Origin: Lepus europaeus
Lineage: Eukaryota > Chordata > Mammalia > Lagomorpha > Leporidae
Length of the DNA stretch: 64,000 bases
Direction of reading: 5' to 3'
NCBI RefSeq assembly: GCF_033115175.1
Contig: NC_084837.1
Span: 26,056,266-26,120,265 of the forward strand
Numbering within the stretch: the stretch's first letter is position 1; each line of letters begins with the position of its first letter. The notes beneath the pieces were generated by a model, which saw nothing but the letters and a program-made list of their open reading frames with translations, made no database searches and was not told the DNA's origin. Made by a program: the position numbers and the translations under genes. Shown one piece after another: positions 52,206 to 63,300 of this stretch.

Positions 52206-52522
52206 CATGGGCCACCTGTGGTACAGTGGATAAAGCTGCCGCCTGTGATGTTGGCATCCCATATGGGTGGCGGCTCCTGTCCTGGCTGTTCCACTTCCAA
52301 TCCAGCTCCCAGCTAATGGCCTGGGAAAGCAGCGGAAGATGGCCCAAGTGCTTGGGACCCTGCGCCTATGTGAGAGACCTGGCTGAAGCTCCTAACTCCT
52401 GGCTTTGGATGGGCCCAGCTCCTGCTGTTGCTGCCATTTGGGGAGTGAACCAGTGGATGGCAGATCTCTCTCTAACTCAGCCTTTCAAATAAATAAATAA
52501 ATAAATCTTTTTGTTTTGTTTA
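52206..52522 (+). mobile_element. CSINE
   Basis: GGGCCACCTGTGGTACAGTG head, (AAAT)n tail; sits inside the ancient repeat that ends near here. Confidence 0.87.
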
Positions 52523-52534
52523 AAAAATAAAAAG

Positions 52535-52547
52535 GTTACTAGAGAGA

Positions 52548-52592
<45 letters not shown>

Positions 52593-52840
52593 CTGCCACC
52601 TGCTGGTTCACTCCCCAAACAGCCACAATGGCAGGAGCTGAGCCAGGCTGAAGCCAGAAACCAGGAACTGCATTCCGGTCTCCCATGTGGGTGGCAGAGG
52701 CCCAGACCCTGTGCCACCGCCTCACTGCTTTTCCCAGGGCGTTAGCCGGGAGATGGATTGAGGTGCAGCAGCTGTGCCCACATGGGATGCTGTTGTTGCA
52801 GGCAGCAGCTTTACCTGCTAAGCCACAGCACCAGCACCAA
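52535..52840 (-). mobile_element. CSINE with GA run
   Basis: (GA)n 52551-52590, then reverse core to AAGCCACAGCACCAGCACC. Confidence 0.85.
52551..52590 (+). repeat. (GA)n microsatellite
   Basis: Pure GA inside the reverse SINE at 52535. Confidence 0.95.
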
Positions 52841-52871
52841 TAATAAATCTTTAAAAAAAAATATTCCCAAA

Positions 52872-53107
52872 TTCAGGGCCAAGGTTGTGGCATGATTAAG
52901 CCACTGCTTGCAAAAGTAGTATCCCCTATTGCAGCTGGTTCCCATATTCTGCTGCTCCACTTCCACAGCTAGGAGCCAGGAGCTTCTTCCATGCCTCCCA
53001 TGTGGGTGCAGGGGACAAAACACTCATGCTGTCTCCCGCTGCTTTCCCAGGCACATAATCAGGGAGCTGGATAGGAAGTGGAGCAGGCGATTGTACCTGC
53101 TAAGCCA
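52872..53107. mobile_element. Fold-back SINE chimera
   Basis: 52872-52965 is a plus-strand head; 52970-53107 is the same element reversed. GCTGCTCCACTTCC faces GGAAGTGGAGCAGGC. Confidence 0.7.
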
Positions 53108-53189
53108 AAATCTCATCCGCGAAATGAGGCTGTTGTGGAAAAAAATAGCACACAGTTCATTGGGCTGTTGTGAGCATCACATAAATTAC

Positions 53190-53520
53190 TTTTTTTTTTT
53201 TTTTTTTTTTTGACAGGCAGAGTGGATAGTGAGACAGAGAGAAAGGTCTTCCTTTTTGCCATTGCTTCACCCTCCAATGGCCGCTGCGGCCAGCGCATCG
53301 CGCTGATCCGAAGCCAGGAGCCAGGTGCTTCTCTTGGTCTCCCATGCGGGTGCAGGGCCCAAGCACTTGGGCCATCCTCCACTGCCTTCCCGGGCCATAG
53401 CAGAGAGCTGGCCTGGAAGAGGGGCAACCAGGATAGAATCCAGCCCCCCAACCAGGACTAGAACCCGGTGTGCCGGCGCCGCAAGGCGGAGGATTAGCCT
53501 GTTAAGCCACGGCGCCGGCC
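53190..53520 (-). mobile_element. CSINE, young
   Basis: CACATAAATTACT duplicated at 53179 and 53520; complete reverse copy with T run. Confidence 0.93.
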
Positions 53521-53544
53521 ACATAAATTACTACTTTTTACAAA

Positions 53545-53760
53545 ATGATATTTTCATTTATTAGGAGAGCGGCGAGGAGGAGAGCCTCTGCCTCCTGGTT
53601 TACTTCCCAAAGGGCCACAAGGCGTGGGCTGGACCTAGCGGAAGCCGGGAGCCGGGAGCTCCATCACAGCCTCAGCTGCTTCCCCAGGCGCTTTAGCGGA
53701 GTTGGATCTGAAGCGGAGCAGCCGGGACTGGAACCAGCCGCTCTAACGCCCGCGCTGCAG
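53545..53760 (-). mobile_element. Old SINE at the CpG island edge
   Basis: ATTTTCATTTATTAGGAGAG tail and GGCTGGACCTAGCGGAAGCC core; unusually CpG-rich for an old copy. Confidence 0.6.
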
Positions 53761-54012
53761 TCAATGTGCACAGCGTATTTCGGGGACCTGAGTGAAGTGG
53801 GGCCCCCTGCAGCCCCTGGGCACCCCAGCAGTTCTCACGGCCTCTTCGGAGGGGAGGGGGATGGGGTCCGGAGTCACAGAAGGTCGAGGAAAACAGGAAG
53901 GGCGCCGTTGCCGCCCGCCAGCTGCGAGGAATCGCAAGGCAGCGCAGCGCAGCGCTCCCCAGCCGGCTGTTACCACGCCCCAGCGCGCCGCGGACTGGCA
54001 GGCTACAACCCG

Positions 54013-54219
54013 GGAAGGGGCGGAGCCTAGGCGGAGAGCTCCTACGAGGAGGCGGAGCCGCGTCGGGGATCCCCCGGAAAGGGCGGAGCTTGGGCGGGGA
54101 GCTCCTGCGAGGAGGTGGAGCCGAGTCGGGAACCTCCCTGGAAGGGGCGGGGCTTGGGCGGGGAGCGCCTGAGAGGAGGCGGGGCCGAGTCGGGGACCTC
54201 CCGGGAAGGGGCGGAGCTT
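54013..54219 (+). repeat. Promoter minisatellite, 63-64 bp period, about 3.25 copies
   Basis: Units start at 54013, 54076, 54140 and 54204 (the last is partial), each with GGAARGGGCGG. Each full unit also carries a GGCGGGGAGC-like second GC box, GAGGAGGYGGAGCC and CGAGTCGGG. The copies are close but not identical. The array fills the proximal POLE2 promoter, so copy number sets the number of GC boxes. Confidence 0.9.
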
Positions 54220-54226
54220 CAGCCGT

Positions 54227-54235
54227 GGCGCCAAA
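54227..54235 (+). promoter_or_regulatory. POLE2: E2F-like site before POLE2 start
   Basis: GGCGCCAAA is the reverse complement of the E2F consensus TTTSSCGC. It ends eight bases before the start codon and directly follows the minisatellite. POLE2 is a known E2F-responsive gene; binding at this site is inferred. Confidence 0.65.
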
Positions 54236-54243
54236 TCGCGAAC

Positions 54244-54311
54244 ATGGCGCCGGAGAGAGTGCGGAGCCGGGTGCTCTCCGCCTTCAAGCTACGCGGCTTG
54301 TTGCTGCGGGG
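54244..54311 (+). CDS. POLE2: POLE2 coding exon 1
   Basis: Residues 1-22 ([20 protein letters not shown] and LR) plus two bases of Gly-23, then the donor GTGAGT. It starts eight bases after an E2F-like motif, inside a CpG island. Confidence 0.95.
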
Positions 54312-57300
54312 GTGAGTCGGCCGCGGCAGCCTGGGCTGCAGGGAAGCTAAGACCAGGACAGCGGGGCGCTCCGCAGCGGCTCGCTGCACGCCGAGAGGGG
54401 CTCGGCTTTAAATGACAGGCACCCTTAAAACGTTCTTAAGAAGCCGGCTTGAGGCTGCGAACACTTGGACCGGGAGGCGCTGGCGCGGAGTCGAGATGAG
54501 GCTGAGGCGAGGCGAGGCTCTAATGCACCTGCTGTACTGAGCCAGAGAAGCGGGGCGCTGTGACTCGGGTACCTCTGGGCCTCCCCGGACTCCGCGGGGC
54601 ATCTCCGGGACTGACACAGCAAATGGGTCAGTGCTGTCAGTGCTGTCCTCTGGGGGCAGGGACTGTACCCGGCGCCCAACCCTCCCAGTCTGGGATCAAG
54701 TACTACTTCCTGGAGAGTTAAGACATGGATAGCTTTGAAGCGTGCTTCTAGGTGTCGTCTGAGGTTTTTTTTTTTTTTTTTTTAAGGAGTTTTTATGGTT
54801 TCTTTGAAAGTCAGGTTTTCCGGGTGTATCCATGTTTTTTTTTTTAGAACCTATGCAAGGAACTTCTCCAGAATTCCTTGCTTTTTAGAATACAATATTT
54901 TATACACATTTAAATACCTGCTGGACTGGATATAGTTTTCCATACCAGATTTTGATTATTTCTGTGTGTATGTAGCATTTCTTGGTTTCTAATTGTCTTA
55001 TGGGACTTTTTACCTTTAAAAATTCTTTATGTGCTTTATTGGAAAGGCAGAGAGCGAGCTCCCATCCACTAGATCATTGCTCAGTCAGACCAAACCAGGA
55101 GCCAGAAGTCCATCCACGTGTTCCGCGTGGGTAGCAGGGACCTGGCCTGCTGCCTCCCAGGGTGCATACTAGCAGGCAGCTGGGATCGGAAACAGAGCTG
55201 AGATTGGAATCTAGGTACTCACATAGCATGTGGAAGTCCTAGCGATGTTGGAATGGGTGCATCAAACATCTCTGTGGGACTTTTTAAACTTTGTTTTTGG
55301 GTTAATGGTGAACAGGGCAAGACTGAATGTGCCCGGGGAAAAAATAATGGATTTCGTTCTACTAATTGACTTTTTGTGTTAGCTTTCATTTCTTTTCACT
55401 TAAAAGTTTGGCTAATACTAAACTGTTGTTTGTTCATTATTTCTATCAGAAATATGCTTAAAGCTGCTAGCTGCAATGCCCTGTGGCGGGTAAATAGAGA
55501 GTAAGACACGTTGGAGCTTTGTGGGTGGCAACTTCTGTATTAGCTATTCCCTCTTAACAAGTTCCTGCAAAGCTATCTCGTGTTTTCTGTCCGTCAGGAG
55601 TGTAGGTGTGGCTTAGTTGAGTCCTTAGCTTAGGGTCTTTTCACAAAGGTGCATTGAAGACACAACCTGGATTGATGAGTGTTTGCCATTTTGGGGGCAC
55701 AAACATTTCCACTTCCACTGAATGGCTTCATCTTCCTTCTGTTACCAGTGAAGCTATTAAATACCTCACAGAAGCGCTTCGGTCTGTCAATGAGGTAGAG
55801 CTTGAAGACGCGTTGGACAGGATCATCGATGCGGTTGAAAAGCAGCCCTGTAAGTGAGAGCTCCTAATTGTTACTGCGGTTCCGCACCCTTCCTTGGGTT
55901 TCTAGATGAGCTGGAGGGAAGGGGAGCATTCAGTATCCAGCTGTCCCCGCCTTAGGAGCTGAGCGTGGGAGCTTTTCTTCCCTGGGGGGGGGGGGGATCT
56001 TTACTTGGAGCCTCAGGCTATTCCCCAGAGACCCTTTTACTCTCCTGCCCCCCACCTGGTGGAGTTTGACTTCTGATCTGCTCTGGTCCTTTATGGTCAC
56101 CCTTGTCTCTCCACGTGCCTGCTACTGTGTCTTAAGTTAGAGACTCTTAAAAGTTTGGGAGAGGCCGGCGCCGTGGCTTAACAGGCTAATCCTCCGCCTT
56201 GCGGAGGTTCTAGTCCTGGTCAGGGCGCCGGATTCTATCCCGGTTTCCCCTCTTCCAGGCCAGCTCTCTGCTATGGCCTGGGAGTGCAGTGGAGGATGGC
56301 CCAAGTGCTTGGGCCCTGCACCCCATGGGAGACCAGGAGAAGAACCTGGCTCCTGGCTTCGGATCAGCGCGATGCGCCGGCCGCAGCGGCCATTGGAGGG
56401 TGAACCAACGGCAAGGAAGACCTTTCTCTCTGTCTCTCTCTCTCACTGTCCACTCTGCCTGTCAAAAAAAAAAAAAAAAAGTTTGGGAGAAAAAAAGATG
56501 AAAGTGAGCAGGGCTAATACTTCATCTAGTTCCCAAAGCATGGGCCTACACACAAAAAAGCCCAGTGCTTCTAGTGCCCTGAGGGATAGAAGTGGATGTG
56601 GCTCTCATATGTTGTGTAGGTGCCGGTCTCTTTAATTACAATTATATGGGCACTGACATGGTTCGTCCTACGGAAGCAGTTATTATGTCTCGGTTTTACT
56701 TCTAAAGGTAGGATTTTAATTACACCTTTTGTTTAAAGGGTCCTTTAGAGTTGAAAATTAATAAAGTGATGCTTGTCCTTGTTATACACTAGTCGAGGTG
56801 GTACCTGGTGTTTTACACGAGAACATATACCATACTGCTTACGGGTGTCCACTCTGGAATCGAGCCTGGGTTTGTGTTGCTATCCACACCTTCCAAGCTG
56901 TGTTCCTGGGCACGTTGTTTAACTTCTTCTTCTTTTTTTTTTTTGACTTAACTTCTTGAAGTTGCGTTTTCACCATCCACAGGAGACGGGCATATTAACA
57001 GTCAGTCATATAGGCCATCTGTGTAAGGAAATAATGCTTGTAAAGTACTAAGTGTAGTGCTGCATGTTAACAAAATGCTTAATAAATGCTAGCTATTATT
57101 GTTGTTATTGTTACTCTCTTGGCTGCTGAAATGTAGCAGTGTGATTAAGTAATACTAATGTAGCCTTTTTAAACTGGAAGCCAGCACGCTGCCGTAGCTC
57201 ACTAGGCTAATCCACCGCCTGTGGCGCCAGCATACCGGGTTCTAGTCCCGGTCGGGGCGCCGGATTCTGTTCTGGCTGCCCCTCTTCCAGGCCAGCTCTC

Positions 57301-60300
57301 TGCTATGGCATGGGAGTGCAGTGGAGGATGGCCCAAGTGCTTGGGCCCTGCACCCGCAAAGGAGGCCAGGAGAAGCACCTGGCTCCTGCCTTCGGATCAG
57401 CGCGATGTGCCGGCCGCAGCGGCCATTGGAGGGTGAACCAACAGAAAAAGGAAGACCTTTCTCTCTGTCTCTCTCTCTCTCACTGTCCACTCTGCCCTCT
57501 GCCTGTCAAAAAAAAAACAAAAAAACTGGAAGTGGGAAGGGTGTTGGTTGTGACCCAGCCAGGTAAACCAATGCTCTCATACTGGACAGGAAATTTGAGT
57601 CCCAGCTACTCTACTTCTGTTGCCTGGGAAGCAGCCGATGATGGCTGAAATACTTGAGTCACTGCCATCCACAGGGGAGTTCCTGAAAAGTTATGGAAAA
57701 TACATATATTTATTTGAAAGGCAGAGTTTCAGAGAGCAAGAGAAGGTGAGAAAGAGAGAAAGAAATCTTCTATCCTCTGGTTCACTCCCCAGATGGCAGC
57801 ACTGACCAGGTTGGGCCAGGCTGAAGCCAGGAGCCAGGAGCTTTGTCCACATGGGTGCAAGGGCCCAAGGACTTGAGCTGTCCTCCACTGCTTTCCCAGG
57901 TGAATTAGCAGGGAGCTGGATGGAAAGTGGAGCAGCTGGGACTCGAACTGGCAAAATATTTGATGCTGGCACTTCAGGCCACAGTTTAAGCTGCTGCGCC
58001 ACCGTGCAGCCAGGAACCATGTTTTAATTCCATTTTCTGTCACTTCTTGAATTACTAAACAATCTTTCGAAAATTAAGGCATGTGACTATATTTTTTTTA
58101 AAAAAGATTTGTTGATTTACTTGAAAGGCAGAGTGACAGAGAGAAGGAGAAACATCTTTCATCCATTCATTCACTTCACAAATGGCCGCAACAGCCAGTG
58201 TTGGGCCCAGCTAAAGCCAGGAGCCAGGAACTTTCTCCTGATCTCCCACATGGGTGGTGGAGGCCCAAGCACTTGGGCCATCTTCCACTGCCTTCCCAGG
58301 CGCATTAGCAGGGAGCTGGATTGGAAGCAGAGAAGCCAGGACAGGAACAGCCCTTCAATATGGATGTCTTGTCACAAGCAGGTCGCCACAATGCTGGTCC
58401 TGACAAAAGATCTATGGAAAGACATAATTTTTAAGCATGTTTATAAATTTGACTTGGGTTTCTCTTTTCAGTGTCATCAAACATGATCGAGCGATCTGTA
58501 GTGGAAGCAGCGGTCCAGGAATGCAGTAAATCAGTAGATGAAACTATGTATGTGGATAAAATTCACTTCTTTCCTGCTTGGAGGTGTTACTTGTAATTGT
58601 TTTCTTAGGGAAATGATTAGTGATCAGCATTTGCATTTTACAATGGTGGATGTTGTTATTTCAGTGTTTCTTTTAGCCTGAATTAGAAACTTCATTATTA
58701 AATTATGCTGTTTTTTCCTTGCATTTGAGATTATAGTGTTTATACGTTTGCTACTTACACAACCAATCTGATTTTTTTTATTCCGTATGCTATGGATGGA
58801 TTGAATTCACTATTCAGGAATATGATTTACTTTTGCCCTTAGGGAAGTACTGAGCCCAGAGAAGTTTAGCACCATAGCATGGGCACACAGTGAATGGCAA
58901 ATGAGGGTAGAACCCTCATTTTATGACTCTACTATTGAATGTTTTTATATTTAAGAATTTATATGGCAGTACATTTTCTGGGTTTTATTTTTTCCTTTCT
59001 TCTATGGGTGTGTTACTTCCAAATTCATGGGATTTAAGTGAGAAGAAACCATATGGGAAAATGGGCAGAGAGAGAGAGTTTTAGGTTTGAAAGTTCTTTT
59101 TATTTATTTGAAAGATGGAGAGATACAGAGAGAGAGAGAGAGAGAGAGAGATGCCTGGTTCATTTTCCAAATGCCCACATACCATAACAGGCTAGGGCAG
59201 GCTGCAGCAGGGGGCCTGGGACTCCATCCAGGTCTCCCATGTGGGTGGCGGGGACTAAAGTACTTGAGCCATCTTTTGCTGCCTCCCAGGATGTGCATTA
59301 ACAAGAAATTGGATCATAAGTGGAGCAGCTGAGACTCAAACCAGGCACTCCAATGTGGCATGCAGGGGGCCAGGGCTGTGCCGTTGTGGGTAAAGCTGCC
59401 GCCTGCAGTGCTGGCATCCCATATGGTCGCCGGTTCAAGTCCTGGCTGCTCCACTCCCAATCCAGCTCTCTGCTATGGCCTGGGAAAGCAGTGGAAGATG
59501 GCCTAAATCCTTGGCCCCTGCACCCTTGAGGGAGACCTGGAGGAAGCTCCTGGCTCCTGGCTCCTGGCTTCAGATCGGCACAGTTCCAGCCTTTGGATCT
59601 AATTGGGGAGTGAACCAGTGGATGGAAGACCTCTCTCTCTCTCTCTCTCTGCCTCTCCTTCTCTTTCTGTGTAACTCTGACTTTCAAATAAATAAGTCTT
59701 TAAAAAAATACTATGGCATGCAGGTGTCACAAGCAGCAGCTTGACTTGCTGCACCACAACGCCTGCCCTGAACAGTTCTTTTCTGTTTGGGGCAATGGAG
59801 ATGACTGAAAGGAATCATGGCCTTTATTTTGGTTAGCAATTCCAGTCTTTTCTCTACCAGAATGATTAGAACTTGTAAGTTTAAAAAAAAAAAAGAAAGA
59901 AAGAGAACGATAGCGTTTGGCCTGGCAGTAGAGACGCTCATGTCGCACTTCGGATCCTGGGTTCCAAACCCAGCACTGGATCCTCGCCCCAGCTTCCTGC
60001 CAATGCAGTCCCTGGGAAGCCGTGCTCACCCACGTGGACACTGGGATGGTATTCCTGGCATTGTCCCAACCTGGTCTGCTGTTGTTCTGTTGCAGTCATT
60101 TGGGGTGTGAACCATTAGATGGAAGCACTCTGTCTTTCTGCCTCTCAAATAAATAAAGAGAAGCAAAAAAAAAAAAAAGAGAGAGAGAGAAATTGTGGAT
60201 CCTTAATTTTACCATTGCATGCTCATTATTTAAAAAACTAGAATGCACTGCAATGCTCTTAAAACCATCATAAGAAATTCAAAATTATTGTAATATAATT

Positions 60301-63300
60301 TAGGAATTGTAATCCTAAAATAGGCATTACTTCTGTGTATCCTAAATTACCTGTTGTTTCTGTCAGGCTCTTTTTTTTTTTAAAGCAAAGACTTTGCTTA
60401 TATATTTTTTTTAATTAAAAAAATTTTTTTTGACAGAGTTAGACAATAAAAGAGAGAGAGACAGAAAGGTCTTCCTTCTGTTGGTTCACCCCCCAAATGG
60501 CCACTTTGGCTGGCGCTGTGCCGATCCGAAGCCAGGAGCCAGGTGCTTCTTTCTGGTCTCCCATGCGGGTGCAGGGCCCAAGGACTTGGGCCATCCTCCA
60601 CTGCCCTCCCGGACCACAGCAGAGAGCTGGACTGGAAGAGGAGCAACCAGGACTAGAACCCAGCATCCATATGGGATGCCAGCACCACAGGTGGAGGATT
60701 AACCTAATAAGCCACGGCGCCGGCCCCAAGACTTTGCTTATCTTTTTGCTTTTTTTTTTTTTTTTAAAGATTTATTTTGTTTATTTGAAAGGCAGAGTTA
60801 CAGAGAGAGAGAAGAAAAGTGAGAAAGATCTTCGCTCTGCTAGGTTACTCCCCAAATGGATACAATGGCTGTGGCTGGGCCAGGCCAGAGCCAGGAGCTT
60901 CATCTGGGTTCCCAATGTGGGTGCAGGGACCCAAGGACTTGGGCCATCCTCTACTGCTTTCCCAGGTACATTAGAGAGCTGGATCAGAAATGGAGAAGCT
61001 GGGTCTCGAACCAGTGCCCCTATGGGATGCTGGTGTGACAGGCAGCAGTTTAACCCGTTAAGCCACAACACCAGCCCGACAGGCTATTTATATATCGTAG
61101 CCAGGCAACATAGAGGTCCAATAGGGACTGAGTGATGAAAGATGTTTGAGTACTCAGTTCTCAGAAAGTCATATTTTAGTGCAAGAAGGAGCCTTGGTTT
61201 TTGTAGATGAAGAAATAACGTAACAAGTTAAGTGACTTGCCAAGTGGATCTGTGCCTGGAACTGAGGTTTTCTTCAAATCCACTGATTGTCAGCTACTGC
61301 ACACTTACGATCACCAGGGTGGCATGAACCTTTTAGACTATTTTCAATTTGGGAGAAAAACAAAATTTTAGAGGACACTTTTTTTGACAGGCAGAGTGGA
61401 TAGTGAGAGAGAGACACAGAGAGAAAGGTCTTCCTTTGCCGTTGGTTCACCCTCCAATGGCCGCTGCGGCCGGCGCATCTCGCTGATCCGAAGCCAGGAG
61501 CCAGGTTCTTTTCCTGGTCTCCCATGCAGGTGCAGGGCCCAAGGACTTGGGCCATAGAGGACACTTTTAAGTTGAGATATTTTAGCAATAGTGCCATGAA
61601 TGTTTATTAATCTCTTTTAAACATGGTCTGTGACCGTGTCTGAAATTAAATTTTGTTGGTTTTCCATCTCTAACACTATATGAGAAGTCTACTAAGTTCA
61701 TGGAAAATGTGTATCCTCAAAAAACTGTACATTTCAAAAGGTTTATGCATTCAAAATTAGCTTTCAATTCCATTTTCCTATAAATTTTTGAAGTATCCTT
61801 GTATATATGAATGTCAAGGATATGGCCAAAACTTTGGGGGGTTCTTTCTTTATTTTAAAAAGAGATTTATTTATTTATTAGAGCTGACATTGTGGTGCAA
61901 TGGTTTAAAGCCATACAGTGCTGGCATCCCATATGGGCACCTGTTTGAGTCCCGGCTGTTCCACTCTCAATTCAACTCCCTACTCATGCACCTGGGAAAG
62001 CAGGGGAGGATGGCCCAAGTCCTTGGGCCCCTGTACTCATGTGGAGACCCAGAAGAAGCTCCTGGCTTCTGGCTTTGGCCTGGCCAGCCTGGGTAGTCAC
62101 AGCCATTTGAGGAATGAACCAGTGGGTGGAAGATCTCTCTGCAGAAATACAGAGAGAGAGGCAGAGACAGCTCTTCCATTTGCTGGTTTGCTCCCCAGAT
62201 GGGTGTAATGGCCGGGTCTCCCATGTGGGTGGCAGAGCCATAAATACTTGGAGCATCCTCTGCTGATTCCCCGGTACATTAACAGGAATGCTGGATCAGA
62301 AGTGGAGCGGCTGGGACTTGAACTGGCCCTTACATGGGATAGTGGCATCACAGGAGGTGGCTTTACCTGCTATGCCACAGCTCTGGCCTGGAGAACTCTT
62401 TTTCTATTCCACAGTTTTTTCTGGGACATTTTGGCATATTTTGAATTTAAAACATTGTTGAGGGGCCGGTGCTGTGGCACAGTGGGTTAAAGCCCTGGCC
62501 TGAAGCGCCCGCATCCCATGTGGACACCAGTTCGAGTCCTGGCTGCTCCTCTTCCTATCCAGCTCTCTGCTATGGCCTGGGAAAGCAGTAGAAGATGGCC
62601 CAGGTGCTTGGGCCCCTGCACCCACACGGGAGACCCGTAGGAGGCTCCCTGCTCCTGGCTTTGGATTGGCACAGCTCCAGCCGTTGTGGCTACTTGGGGA
62701 GCGAACCAGCGGATGGAAGACACCTCTCTGTCTCTACCTCTCTCTTTAACTCTGTCCTTCAAATAAATAAAGTAAATCTTTAAAAAAAAAATATTGTTGA
62801 ATGTGAATCATACTTTTAATTATCTCATAATTCATAGAAGTAGCACAAATGGGGACAATTTATTTAATATGTAGCTGTTTTATATATAAATGTCCTTCTT
62901 TGGCAAGTGGTGTTCTTAATTTGAAGCTAATTGGAGAATATTGTTTTTCTGGAGAATATTGGCACTGCTTTATTGTTTATTTAAAGGAAAATGCCCAAGC
63001 TAAAAATTTTATTCTGTATTATTTTTGACATTATCAGAAAAATGTGAAAACTACATGAAGAAAGACAGAGTTATAATCAAGTTATGTGTTCACCAGCAGT
63101 ACTTATGTGTTAGTAATTCAAGTCTCTGTGTGGGATGTTTTTCAGAGAACATATTTTCAATATCATAGGAGCATTTGATATTCCACGCTTTGTGTACAAT
63201 ACAGAAAGAAAAAAGTTTCTCCCGTAAGTATACTACCTATTGATTTTAAGTTATTTTGGATGCATACAGAAGGGTGTATATTTTCTTCTGTAAGTGTATT

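Larger units (their letters stand above)
53780..54243 (+). promoter_or_regulatory. POLE2: POLE2 promoter CpG island
   Basis: GC-rich, CpG-dense sequence directly before the POLE2 start codon, with at least four GGGCGGAG/GGGCGGGG GC boxes and an E2F-like site, and no TATA box. This matches what is known of replication genes, which are switched on at G1/S by E2F together with Sp1-type factors. The left edge of the island abuts an old SINE. Confidence 0.8.

Noticed and set aside
53545..54234. Open frames of 161 and 157 residues upstream of POLE2
   Set aside because: They cover an old SINE and the promoter minisatellite; repeat-like Arg/Pro-rich proteins.
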